8,327 bases of DNA from an uncultured Porphyromonadaceae bacterium (lineage in GTDB: Bacteria; Bacteroidota; Bacteroidia; Bacteroidales; Muribaculaceae). Shown piece after piece: positions 1-6,721 of this stretch; position 1 is the stretch's first letter; every line of letters begins with the position of its first letter. The position numbers and the translations under genes are program-made. The stretch covers positions 1 to 8,327 of the forward strand of contig CAMWZB010000035.1 in assembly GCA_947178655.1 (NCBI GenBank). Reading direction: 5' to 3'. Below the pieces are notes generated by a model. It saw only the letters and a list, made by a program, of their open reading frames with translations, was not told where the DNA came from and searched no databases.

Positions 1-51
1 AGCATCTGACTGTTAATCAGAGGGTCGTTGGTTCGAGTCCATCTTGAAGCG
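1..51 (+). tRNA. tRNA-Asn(GUU), 5' part outside the window
   Basis: The 3' two thirds of a tRNA is present. The anticodon stem pairs TCTGA (5-9) with TCAGA (17-21) around a 7-base loop (10-16) whose anticodon, at 12-14, is GTT and reads AAC (Asn). A 5-base variable loop follows (22-26), then a T arm (27-43) with loop TTCGAGT, then the 3' acceptor strand TTGAAGC (44-50) and discriminator G at 51. CCA is not encoded (the next bases are CAA), so it would be added after transcription. The T stem carries one T-T mismatch (28/42). The D arm and 5' acceptor strand lie before the window, so full folding cannot be tested here. Confidence 0.9.
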
Positions 52-60
52 CAAGTACTG

Positions 61-99
61 ATGCGGCTGTTCCTTTCATCAAGGAGCGGCCGCATTTTT
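61..99 (+). terminator. intrinsic terminator of the tRNA unit
   Basis: Positions 61-75 pair continuously with 81-95. The outer arm is ATGCGGC/GCCGCAT and the inner arm TCCTT/AAGGA, joined by two G-T wobbles and one G-C pair. The loop is 5 bases (TCATC) and a run of T follows directly (95-99). It lies 9 bases after the tRNA discriminator and ahead of the next promoter, so it separates tRNA transcription from the kinase operon. Confidence 0.87.
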
Positions 100-108
100 A
101 TTCGTAAT

Positions 109-140
109 TTTGTAACTCTCATATTTTTTTGTTACATTTG
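109..140 (+). promoter_or_regulatory. Bacteroides-type promoter for the kinase-tamL-gph run
   Basis: TTTG at 109-112 fits the -33 element and TACATTTG at 133-140 is an exact TAnnTTTG -7 element, with a 20-bp gap as expected for the Bacteroidota primary sigma factor. The predicted transcription start, some 7-10 bases after the -7 box, falls near 147-150. That leaves a leader of only about 10-13 bases before the ATG at 160. The position between the tRNA terminator and the kinase start supports the call. Confidence 0.8.
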
Positions 141-159
141 CCGTGCTAACAGTGCACAA

Positions 160-2256
160 ATGAGAAAAATAATATTCGCACTTATTATGCTTGCGGTGTT
201 GTCAGGTCTCCGGGTCCGGGCCGCCCACAGGCAGATGATTATAGACAGCCTTGAGCAACGCCTCTCGACTCTCCGGACTCCTTCCGACAGCCTTAAGGTC
301 CTGTGGGATCTTTTTGACATACAGAATGCCTCGCCGCATCGTCTGCGCCTTATCGAAAATGTATACCGCACGGCAGCCAATGCCCGCGACACTGCAGCGT
401 GTGTAGAGGCCATCATGTATCAGGCCAATATTCTGAGCGGCGACTCGGTGGGTCTGGCCATGCTCAATGAGAAACTGCTTGGCTTCAGCCCGTCGCCGGA
501 AGTGAAAGAAGCTCGGACTTTCGTGAAATTCCTGAGAGTGGAGACCCGTCTGCGACATCTGCGCTCCAAGCCGTCCTACCGTGATATGTCGCGTATGATA
601 CGGCGTTTTGACAGCATATCCGGCTCAAATTCGTACGACCGTATGCTGGTTTTGTACTCTCTGTGCACTTATCTCGCCACCACCACACAAGGAAGCCTGC
701 TCGAGAACTATGCAGGGAAGCTCACGGCCATGGTCGACACTGTGCACTTGCCGATGGGGAGTCTTCGAAATCTGGTGTACTCGCGCGCCGCGCCTGTCTA
801 CACCAACAACGGGGCCTGCAAGAAGGCTGTGGAAATTGACCGCAAACTGCTGAACATAGTCGACTCGCTCTCTCGGGCATATGAGATGAAAGGCCGGAAA
901 TTCCGCAAGCTCGAGAGAAACCGCTACATAAGCTACCGCCGTATGCTCGCCAACTATAAGGCACTGACCCCGGCGGAGGTAGAGATGTATCACAGGCTCA
1001 TAGAGAATCTTGCTGCCGATAACCCCGACATACAGCGCGACCTTGAGACCAATCCGAGGGCTCACGCTTACTTCTATATGGCCACCGGCCGATATGAGGA
1101 GGCCGTAAAGGCTATCAAGCAGTGCCTGTCGCGGCCGGGAATGGAGGATATGCAGACTTATCTCTATGATGCTCTTTATGAGGCAGCCACCCGGACAGGC
1201 GACCGCCAGACGCAGCTGAACGCGGCTCTCCAGTACAATAACCTGCTGCGGAAGCAGCTCAACGACAGGTCCGATGACCGTTTCCGCGAGTTGCAGATCA
1301 TATACGACGTGGGCGAACTCCGTGCCGAGAACATGCATCTGGAAGAGGCTAAGAACAAGGCGCGGCTGAGGAATACGTACATCATCATTGCCATTACCGC
1401 CACCGCAATCGTGGCGCTGCTGATTCTGATGCTGGTCCTTGTGTCGCAGAACCGCAAGATGAAAACTCTCACAGAGAATCTTCGCCAGTCAGCAGAGCAT
1501 CTGATCAAAGAGCGAAACGACCTGCGCAGGGCTCAGGAAGAACTTATCGAAGCGCGCGACCAGGCCAAAGCCGCAGACAAACTCAAGACAGATTTCGTCA
1601 ACAATATGTCGCACGAAATTCGCATGCCGCTTGCCGCCGTGGCCGAGTATACAAGGCTCATCATAGACTGTATACCCGAAAACCGCCGCAACTATCTCGA
1701 CCGTTTCGCCGATGTGGTCGAGCTGAATACAAATCTTGTCATCTCGCTTGTCGATGAAGTGCTTGACACCGCCGCCATAGAGCATGGCACGCTTTCGGTG
1801 AACAAGGAGTATGTCAGTGTGCACAAACTCGCTTCCGTTGCGTTGGCAGGTGCGTTCGACAAGCACACGCCGCAAGAAGGCATAAAAGTGGTATTCAATC
1901 CTCGCGGACAGGAGGACATGTCCGTACACACTGATCCCGGGCGGGCCGTGCAGGTTCTGGTCAATCTGCTTGACAATGCCCGTAAGTTCACCGATAAGGG
2001 CGTTATCACCCTTGATTATTCCGTCGATACCGACAGGAATATGCTGGTATTCTCGGTGACTGATACCGGTATCGGTATTCCCAAAGAAAAGGCAGATGTC
2101 GTGTTCGACCGGTTTACCAAGCTCGACAACAGCTCGGAGGGCGTCGGAATGGGTCTGTATATAAGTCGTCTCGTATCGCGTCTGTTAGGAGGGTCGGTCA
2201 CGCTCGACACTTCATGGCACAGAGGGGCGCGTTTCTTCTTTTCTATTCCGCTATGA
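160..2256 (+). CDS. membrane-bound sensor histidine kinase
   Basis: A 698-residue transmembrane two-component sensor kinase with an extracytoplasmic sensor. It has a signal peptide (residues 1 to about 22), then an all-helical, TPR-like region to about 400 (one TPR-like unit reads HAYFYMATGRYEEAVKAIKQ). One membrane segment follows (about 407-429), then a charged coiled-coil linker. The HisKA dimerisation segment holds phospho-acceptor His485 (NNMSHEIRMPL). The HATPase domain has an N box (NLLDNARKF, Asn606), G1 (DTGIGIP, 635-641), an F box (FDRF, 649-652) and G2 (GVGMGLYI, 661-668). No receiver or DNA-binding domain is fused and no response regulator lies in the window, so it is an orphan here. 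The frame is open back to 28, but that extension crosses the tRNA, terminator and promoter, so I start at the ATG at 160, where a signal peptide begins. Residue H+4 is Met where Thr or Asn is usual. Ligand unknown. Confidence 0.9.
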   Translation: MRKIIFALIMLAVLSGLRVRAAHRQMIIDSLEQRLSTLRTPSDSLKVLWDLFDIQNASPHRLRLIENVYRTAANARDTAACVEAIMYQANILSGDSVGLAMLNEKLLGFSPSPEVKEARTFVKFLRVETRLRHLRSKPSYRDMSRMIRRFDSISGSNSYDRMLVLYSLCTYLATTTQGSLLENYAGKLTAMVDTVHLPMGSLRNLVYSRAAPVYTNNGACKKAVEIDRKLLNIVDSLSRAYEMKGRKFRKLERNRYISYRRMLANYKALTPAEVEMYHRLIENLAADNPDIQRDLETNPRAHAYFYMATGRYEEAVKAIKQCLSRPGMEDMQTYLYDALYEAATRTGDRQTQLNAALQYNNLLRKQLNDRSDDRFRELQIIYDVGELRAENMHLEEAKNKARLRNTYIIIAITATAIVALLILMLVLVSQNRKMKTLTENLRQSAEHLIKERNDLRRAQEELIEARDQAKAADKLKTDFVNNMSHEIRMPLAAVAEYTRLIIDCIPENRRNYLDRFADVVELNTNLVISLVDEVLDTAAIEHGTLSVNKEYVSVHKLASVALAGAFDKHTPQEGIKVVFNPRGQEDMSVHTDPGRAVQVLVNLLDNARKFTDKGVITLDYSVDTDRNMLVFSVTDTGIGIPKEKADVVFDRFTKLDNSSEGVGMGLYISRLVSRLLGGSVTLDTSWHRGARFFFSIPL

Positions 2257-4643
2257 TATCAGGGACAGGAATAAGGTGGCATCTGTCTGCGTGGACAGTG
2301 CTGAGGGCGGTGATACTCTGCGTATTGGCCGCGACTGTCTCGGGATGCAGCTCCATCAAGCATGTCCCGGACGGAAAGTACCTGCTCGACAACGTCAGCA
2401 TCACCGTAGAGGACGGCGCCGACATCAACCGCACCGAGCTGTACAACTTTCTGCGTCAGCAGCCCAACCACAAGGTGCTTGGGTTCGCCCGTCTGCAGCT
2501 GTCGGCATACAGCCTTTCAGGACGTGACTCGACCAAGTGGTACAACCGCTGGCTGCGCCGTCTTGGCCAGCCGCCGGTCATCTATGACCAGGCTCTGACC
2601 GACGCATCAGCCCGTCAGCTCCGGCTTGCGCTCATCAACAGCGGCTACAATGACGCTGTCGTGACGAGCGACACCGTCAGTCACGGCAAGAAGCGGGTCG
2701 ATGTGGAGTATCATATCGTGGCCGGAGAGCCGTTCAGGGTCGACGCCATCAACTACAATATCCCCGACACGGCTCTGAGCCGTCTGGTCATGCGGTCGAT
2801 AAGCCGTTCAGGACTGCGACCCGGCATGCTGCTTGACCGTACGGTGCTCGACAACGAGCGCGGACGCATCACGACACTTCTGCGAGATGCCGGCTACTAT
2901 GATTTCAACCGCGAGTATATCTCATTCACTGCCGACACAGTGATGGGCGACAAGAGTGTAGGCCTGACGCTGAACCTCTTCTCGCCTGACCGCAAGAAGC
3001 GTCCTGCCGGAAGTTCGTCGCCGGTTGACAGCCTCGGACTCGACAGGCGGATGCACCACCGCTATGACATTCGCCGGGTGGTGTTCGTCCTCGATGAGAA
3101 CGCCGGGACGAACGCGCTGGCTCCGTCCGACACCATAGTGAGCGGTAATACCTGTTTCATCTACGGCAGCGACCGCTACCTGTCGCACAAACTGCTCGAC
3201 GAGATGTGCTATATCCAGCCCGGACATCCCTATTCGGCGTCGGCTGTCAACCGCACCTACGAGGCGCTGGGCCGTCTGGGCATCATCAAGTTCATCAATA
3301 TAGAGATGAAGCCTGTCGGCTCCATAGGAGACATAGGGCTGCTTGACGCGTACATCTATCTGTCACGGAACAAGAAGCAGTCGATGTCAGTCGAGGTGGA
3401 GGGCACGAACTCCGAGGGAGACCTCGGCTTCGGCGTCGGGCTGACCTATCAGCACCGCAATCTCGCCCGTGGCTCACAGCTCCTGTCGGCGAAGCTGCGC
3501 GGCAGCTACGAGAGTCTCTCCGGCAATCTTGACGGCCTTATCAACAACCGATACACTGAGTTCGCCGGTGAGGTCGGTATCACATTCCCCAAGTTCGAGT
3601 GTCCGTTCCTGTCGAAGTCGTTCAAGCAGCGGCGCCTTGCATCGACAGAGTTCACCATATCGGCCAACTATCAGGAACGTCCCGAGTACACCCGCGTCAT
3701 CTTCGGCACGGCATGGAAGTGGAAGTGGCAGCAGCAGCGCGCCGGATTCACCCGCCGGCAGACCTACGACCTCATCGACATCAACTATGTGCGCCTTCCG
3801 AAGTCGACTCTGAACTTCATCGACGAGATAGCTCCGTCTAATCCTCTGCTGCGCTACAGCTACGAGGATCACTTCATAATGCGCATGGGATATACCTTCA
3901 GCCGCACAAACCGCCGGGCTCCGGCGGCTACGGTGAACTCTCTCTCGGTGCAGCCGGTGGTGACATCGATACGTGCGTCGGTGGAGTGTGCCGGAAATCT
4001 GCTCTACGGCATATCACGCATGGTAGGCCAGAAGCGGAGCGACGGCGTCTACAAGATTCTCGGCATTCAGTACGCCCAGTATGTCAAGGGCGAGTTCGAC
4101 TATACGCTGACCCGAAACTTCGATGACCGCAACTCGGTATCGTTCCATTCGGGATTCGGCGTGGCCTATCCATATGGCAATTCCTCGATGGTGCCGTTCG
4201 AGAAGCGCTTCTATGCCGGTGGCGCCAACGGCGTGCGCGGCTGGGGTGTCCGCACACTCGGTCCCGGTTCGTACGACGCCCGCAATTCGGTGACAGACTT
4301 CATCAACCAGTGCGGTGACATCCGTCTGGATCTGTCGCTGGAGTATCGGGCGAAACTTTTCTGGGTTCTCGAGGGAGCTGTCTTCGTCGATGCCGGCAAC
4401 ATCTGGACCATACGCGACTATGAGAATCAGCCGGGCGGACTGTTTAAGTTCGACCGCTTCTATAAGGAGATCGCTGCGTCATACGGCATCGGCCTGCGAC
4501 TGGACTTCACGTACTTCCTGCTGCGCTTCGACCTTGGCATGAAGGCCCACAACCCGGCCCGCAACCAGGAGCCGTGGCCTATCATACATCCCAACTGGCA
4601 TCGTGACGCCAACTTCCATTTCGCAGTGGGTTATCCTTTCTAA
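2253..4643 (+). CDS. tamL: TamL-like outer-membrane assembly lipoprotein (BamA/TamA superfamily)
   Basis: A 796-residue outer-membrane protein of the Omp85 family. The N-terminus is a lipoprotein signal peptide with lipobox VSGC (acylated Cys32). Residues about 35-375 fit POTRA-type repeats, including a GEPFRVDAINY segment (from 158) and a last repeat ending near 370. From about 378 amphipathic strands form the 16-stranded barrel. The segment KRFYAGGANGVRGW (651-664) carries the L6 VRGW lid motif, and the protein ends in a terminal Phe (VGYPF). In Bacteroidota the lipidated TamA variant is called TamL and works with TamB in outer-membrane protein or surface-lipoprotein export. No tamB is in this window. 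The start at 2253 overlaps the kinase stop (ATGA), implying translational coupling. An ATG at 2214 is in frame but would add 13 residues before the signal peptide. The family is certain; TamL versus another BamA-like paralogue is less so. Confidence 0.87.
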   Translation: MISGTGIRWHLSAWTVLRAVILCVLAATVSGCSSIKHVPDGKYLLDNVSITVEDGADINRTELYNFLRQQPNHKVLGFARLQLSAYSLSGRDSTKWYNRWLRRLGQPPVIYDQALTDASARQLRLALINSGYNDAVVTSDTVSHGKKRVDVEYHIVAGEPFRVDAINYNIPDTALSRLVMRSISRSGLRPGMLLDRTVLDNERGRITTLLRDAGYYDFNREYISFTADTVMGDKSVGLTLNLFSPDRKKRPAGSSSPVDSLGLDRRMHHRYDIRRVVFVLDENAGTNALAPSDTIVSGNTCFIYGSDRYLSHKLLDEMCYIQPGHPYSASAVNRTYEALGRLGIIKFINIEMKPVGSIGDIGLLDAYIYLSRNKKQSMSVEVEGTNSEGDLGFGVGLTYQHRNLARGSQLLSAKLRGSYESLSGNLDGLINNRYTEFAGEVGITFPKFECPFLSKSFKQRRLASTEFTISANYQERPEYTRVIFGTAWKWKWQQQRAGFTRRQTYDLIDINYVRLPKSTLNFIDEIAPSNPLLRYSYEDHFIMRMGYTFSRTNRRAPAATVNSLSVQPVVTSIRASVECAGNLLYGISRMVGQKRSDGVYKILGIQYAQYVKGEFDYTLTRNFDDRNSVSFHSGFGVAYPYGNSSMVPFEKRFYAGGANGVRGWGVRTLGPGSYDARNSVTDFINQCGDIRLDLSLEYRAKLFWVLEGAVFVDAGNIWTIRDYENQPGGLFKFDRFYKEIAASYGIGLRLDFTYFLLRFDLGMKAHNPARNQEPWPIIHPNWHRDANFHFAVGYPF

Positions 4644-4664
4644 ATTCAGAAATATAGCTCTATC

Positions 4665-5318
4665 ATGAAATCATACGTAATCTTCGACCTCGACGGCACT
4701 CTGCTCAAGACCATCGACGACCTTGCCAACGCAACCAACTACGCCCTGCGCACGCTTGGCTATCCCACTCACGGCCTGTGGGTATATCCTTCTATGGTGG
4801 GCAATGGCGTGGCGCGTCTGATAGAGCGTGCTCTTCCTGAAGACGCACGCTCGGAGAAAGTCATCAACGACGCTCTTGCGGCTTTCAAGGAGTTCTACAA
4901 CGAGCATTGCTGTGACGCCACCGTGCCCTATCCCGGTATCCCCGAACTGCTTGCCAGGCTCTCCGATGCAGGAGTCAATCTGGCTGTGGCGTCGAACAAG
5001 TATCAGGAAGCTGTGACGAAAATCGTCGCGCATTATTTCCCCGATGCCAACTTCCGGGCCATCCTCGGAAACGAGCCCGGATTTCCGCGCAAGCCTGATC
5101 CGTCGATAGTGTTCAAGGCGCTCTCTATGTGCCCTACGCCCAAGGCCGACACGCTCTACGTGGGCGATTCGGGCATAGACATCGAGACGGCTCGACGCGC
5201 ATGTGTCGAGTCGGTGGGTGTGACGTGGGGCTTCCGCTCCATACACGAGCTGAAGGAAGCATGCGCCGACCACATCGTGGCCACGCCATCGCAGATAGCC
5301 GACCTTGTGCTCTGCTGA
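4665..5318 (+). CDS. gph: HAD hydrolase, phosphoglycolate phosphatase-like
   Basis: A 217-residue cytoplasmic HAD phosphatase, probably removing phosphate from 2-phosphoglycolate or a similar small phosphoester. All four HAD motifs are intact: DLDGT with nucleophile Asp8 and acid/base Asp10, ASNK with Ser110, Lys143 in RKPDP, and GDSGID with Asp168 and Asp172 for the magnesium ion. A helical cap lies between motifs I and II (about residues 17-90), as in subfamily IA Gph/PgmB-type enzymes. The length is normal. It begins 21 bases after the tamL stop with no convincing promoter between them, so it probably shares the kinase-tamL transcript, though no functional link to the two is evident. The substrate cannot be fixed from sequence: beta-phosphoglucomutase, pyrophosphatase or other sugar-phosphatase activities remain possible. 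Confidence 0.88.
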   Translation: MKSYVIFDLDGTLLKTIDDLANATNYALRTLGYPTHGLWVYPSMVGNGVARLIERALPEDARSEKVINDALAAFKEFYNEHCCDATVPYPGIPELLARLSDAGVNLAVASNKYQEAVTKIVAHYFPDANFRAILGNEPGFPRKPDPSIVFKALSMCPTPKADTLYVGDSGIDIETARRACVESVGVTWGFRSIHELKEACADHIVATPSQIADLVLC

Positions 5319-5331
5319 CGGTTGCTGTCAG
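5315..5331. repeat. 5-bp inverted repeat spanning two convergent stop codons
   Basis: CTGAC (5315-5319) and GTCAG (5327-5331) flank a 7-base loop. The gph stop TGA (5316-5318) sits in the left arm and the stop of the minus-strand gene (5328-5330) in the right arm. There is no T run on either side, so it is at best a weak terminator. No other terminator is visible between these convergent genes. Confidence 0.4.
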
Positions 5332-5792
5332 GTGAGCTGTCGCTCCACGCGGTTGCCCGGGCTTATGTTCAGCGTGAATGCCGCCGAGCGGCCGGTAGCC
5401 TCGCTTCGGTAGTTGAAGTGGTAGCGCTCGCGGCCGAGGCAGTCAAGGACAGCCCATGCGGCCGTGACGGGGGTGTCATGAAGCCGACCCGGAGTGAGAC
5501 GCTCGTCAATCGTGACGTCAAAGCCTGAAATGTTGACTGCCAGGCTGTAGGCCCCGGATTCGGTCATGCCTTCGAGGCCGAAGCGGTGTATCTCGAGCTG
5601 TCCGTGGTCGTTGACCAGCGCCACGATGCCCGGCTGCGACTCGGCTGCGTCGCAGCGCAGAGTGCCTCCGTAGAGAAAGGTGCGCACCGGTCCGCGGCGG
5701 GAGGGCATGGCTGCTGCGGCCACAACAGCCGCCGCTATGAAGGCCGTTATGATATAGAACTCGACAGTTTGGAATATACTCAGGATAATCAT
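5328..5792 (-). CDS. small membrane-anchored protein of unknown function
   Basis: A 154-residue protein with no function I can name. One hydrophobic segment spans about residues 9-28 (EFYIITAF then an Ala/Val run). A basic stretch PSRRGPVR (30-37) follows, as expected on the cytoplasmic side of an anchor with its N-terminus out; a signal anchor of the other orientation is possible. The rest is soluble and strand-rich (for example GIVALVNDHGQLEIHRFGL and YSLAVNISGFDVTIDERLTP), suggesting a beta-sandwich. It resembles, from memory, short conserved Bacteroidales hypothetical proteins. The start is the ATG at 5790-5792, directly before the hydrophobic segment. The frame stays open upstream to 6542, but that part lies antisense to comF and reads as His- and Cys-rich non-protein-like sequence. 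It is convergent with gph (9 bp apart) and divergent from comF (18 bp). No promoter motif was found. Confidence 0.72.
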   Translation of the reverse strand: MIILSIFQTVEFYIITAFIAAAVVAAAAMPSRRGPVRTFLYGGTLRCDAAESQPGIVALVNDHGQLEIHRFGLEGMTESGAYSLAVNISGFDVTIDERLTPGRLHDTPVTAAWAVLDCLGRERYHFNYRSEATGRSAAFTLNISPGNRVERQLT

Positions 5793-5810
5793 CGTTAATA
5801 CAGTTACATA

Positions 5811-6560
5811 TTGAACGTTCTCAGGCGCTTCTTTATTGCCTTGCTCGACGGCGTGCTTGTGCCGCGAGTGTGCGTGCTCTGCGGCAATCCGCTTGCCGCA
5901 GGAAGTCCGTATGTGTGCACCGCCTGCATGGCGTCGGTGCCCGTGTGCCATGCCGACGGAGTTGAGATGCTTGACCTCAGGGCACGTATCGTGAACGCCG
6001 TGGCTCCGGCAGGGCTGGTCAGTGCCTGGACTCTTTATGACCCCTCGCATCTCACGGCCGGACTGGTGCGTATGTCCAAGTACGGCGACGCCCCCGGTCT
6101 GGCCAGATGGCTCGGACAGCAGTATGGGCGTGATCTGATGCTGGGCTATGAGCGTATGGCGAAAATATCCGACAGTGAGGTACATCCATCCGACATAGAT
6201 GTGCTGCTTCCGATGCCCATGCACCGGAGCAAGCTCCTCAGCCGCGGCTACAATCAGGCCGAGATGATAGCCCTGGGTATATCGGACGTGACAGGCATTC
6301 CTGTGGGTGACAATCTTGTGGCAGTGCGTCCGCACCGCACGCAGACCCGGCTGGACAATAAGGCCCGTATGCTGAATGTCGAAGGCTGCTTCTCTGTCGA
6401 GTGCGGCGATGAGCTCAGCGGACTTAATGTGGCAGTTGTAGACGATGTGATTACAACCGGGGCGTCGATGTGCGAGGCAGCCGGGGCTATCAGCCGCGGC
6501 GCTCCCGAGGTGGCGTCTGTGTCGTTTCTCGCTCTGGCACATACCATCAGGGGAATATGA
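5811..6560 (+). CDS. comF: ComF-family phosphoribosyltransferase-like protein
   Basis: A 249-residue cytoplasmic ComF/GntX-family protein. An N-terminal zinc-ribbon-like site has Cys21, Cys24, Cys36 and Cys39 (CVLCG and CTACM). The family signature PMPMHRSKLLSRGYNQAE spans 134-151, QTRLDNKARMLNV spans 178-190, and the PRPP-binding loop of type I phosphoribosyltransferases (VAVVDDVITTGAS) spans 207-219. ComF homologues are linked to single-strand DNA uptake during transformation in some bacteria, but they also occur where competence is unknown; no other competence gene is in this window. The start must be the TTG at 5811: an in-frame stop lies at 5796-5798, no ATG or GTG occurs between them, and the next ATG would remove the zinc cysteines. 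No clear -33/-7 promoter precedes it, so its promoter may lie inside the divergent gene. Confidence 0.9.
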   Translation: MNVLRRFFIALLDGVLVPRVCVLCGNPLAAGSPYVCTACMASVPVCHADGVEMLDLRARIVNAVAPAGLVSAWTLYDPSHLTAGLVRMSKYGDAPGLARWLGQQYGRDLMLGYERMAKISDSEVHPSDIDVLLPMPMHRSKLLSRGYNQAEMIALGISDVTGIPVGDNLVAVRPHRTQTRLDNKARMLNVEGCFSVECGDELSGLNVAVVDDVITTGASMCEAAGAISRGAPEVASVSFLALAHTIRGI

Positions 6561-6565
6561 CAGAA

Positions 6566-6590
6566 GCCCCGATTCTTCGCGAGTCGAGGC
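6566..6590 (+). terminator. possible comF terminator hairpin
   Basis: GCCCCGATTC (6566-6575) pairs with GAGTCGAGGC (6581-6590) over ten positions, with one C-A mismatch and one T-G wobble, around the 5-base loop TTCGC. It begins 6 bases after the comF stop. What follows (TACTTATGATTTT) is T-rich but not a clean T run, so termination may be inefficient. Confidence 0.42.
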
Positions 6591-6603
6591 TACTTATGAT
6601 TTT

Positions 6604-6634
6604 AAAAGTTAGCGGATGTGAGTGTCCGTTCTAA
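6604..6634 (-). terminator. possible recQ terminator hairpin
   Basis: Read on the minus strand, TTAG, two bulged A, and CGGA pair with TCCG and CTAA (plus-strand arms 6609-6616 and 6625-6634) around an 8-base loop. The stem is followed by C and TTTT (6608 down to 6604). It lies about 80 bases past the recQ stop. On the plus strand the same hairpin is followed by GCTATTTTATG, so it could act in both directions. Confidence 0.42.
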
Positions 6635-6674
6635 GCTATTTTATGTCTTATTACTGATGATTTGACAGCAAGTG

Positions 6675-6721
6675 TGTGCTAAGGTTTAATGTGTTTGCTG
6701 CTGCTTAACACAACTTAACAC
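6675..6721. repeat. short direct and inverted repeats at the recQ 3' end
   Basis: CTTAACAC occurs twice, at 6704-6711 and 6714-6721; the second copy contains the recQ stop codon. The first copy also pairs with TGTGCTAAG (6675-6683). In minus-strand RNA this gives a 9-bp stem with one G-U wobble and a 20-base loop, with no T run after it. The rest of the 6561-6714 spacer holds only the two hairpins listed separately and no supported gene. Confidence 0.3.

Noticed and set aside
1..99. tRNA 3' end as an integration site for a mobile element
   Set aside because: No integrase, phage or conjugation gene and no repeat of the tRNA 3' end is seen in the window.
28..159. N-terminal extension of the kinase reading frame by 44 codons
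   Set aside because: It would translate the tRNA 3' end, its terminator and the promoter; a signal peptide begins exactly at the ATG at 160.
625..1338. 237-codon minus-strand open frame within the kinase gene
   Set aside because: Shadow of a G/C-rich third-codon-position gene; the plus-strand frame reads through a complete kinase.
2214..2252. Earlier in-frame ATG for tamL
   Set aside because: It would place 13 extra residues before the lipoprotein signal peptide and create a 43-base overlap; the ATGA overlap at 2253 is more typical.
4619..4664. Possible separate promoter for gph (TATCCTTTC near 4632)
   Set aside because: It only partly matches TAnnTTTG and no TTTG lies at the right distance upstream.
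4671..5273. 200-codon minus-strand open frame opposite gph
   Set aside because: All four HAD motifs are in the plus-strand frame; the antisense translation shows no recognisable pattern.
5793..6542. Minus-strand frame open upstream of the small membrane gene, giving a 404-codon reading frame
   Set aside because: This part is antisense to comF, whose motifs are intact, and its translation is His- and Cys-rich with no domain-like pattern. The ATG at 5792 sits right before the hydrophobic segment.
6596..6634. 12-codon plus-strand frame (MILKVSGCECPF) in the comF-recQ spacer
   Set aside because: It coincides with the hairpin proposed as a terminator, has no start signals, and such a length is expected by chance.
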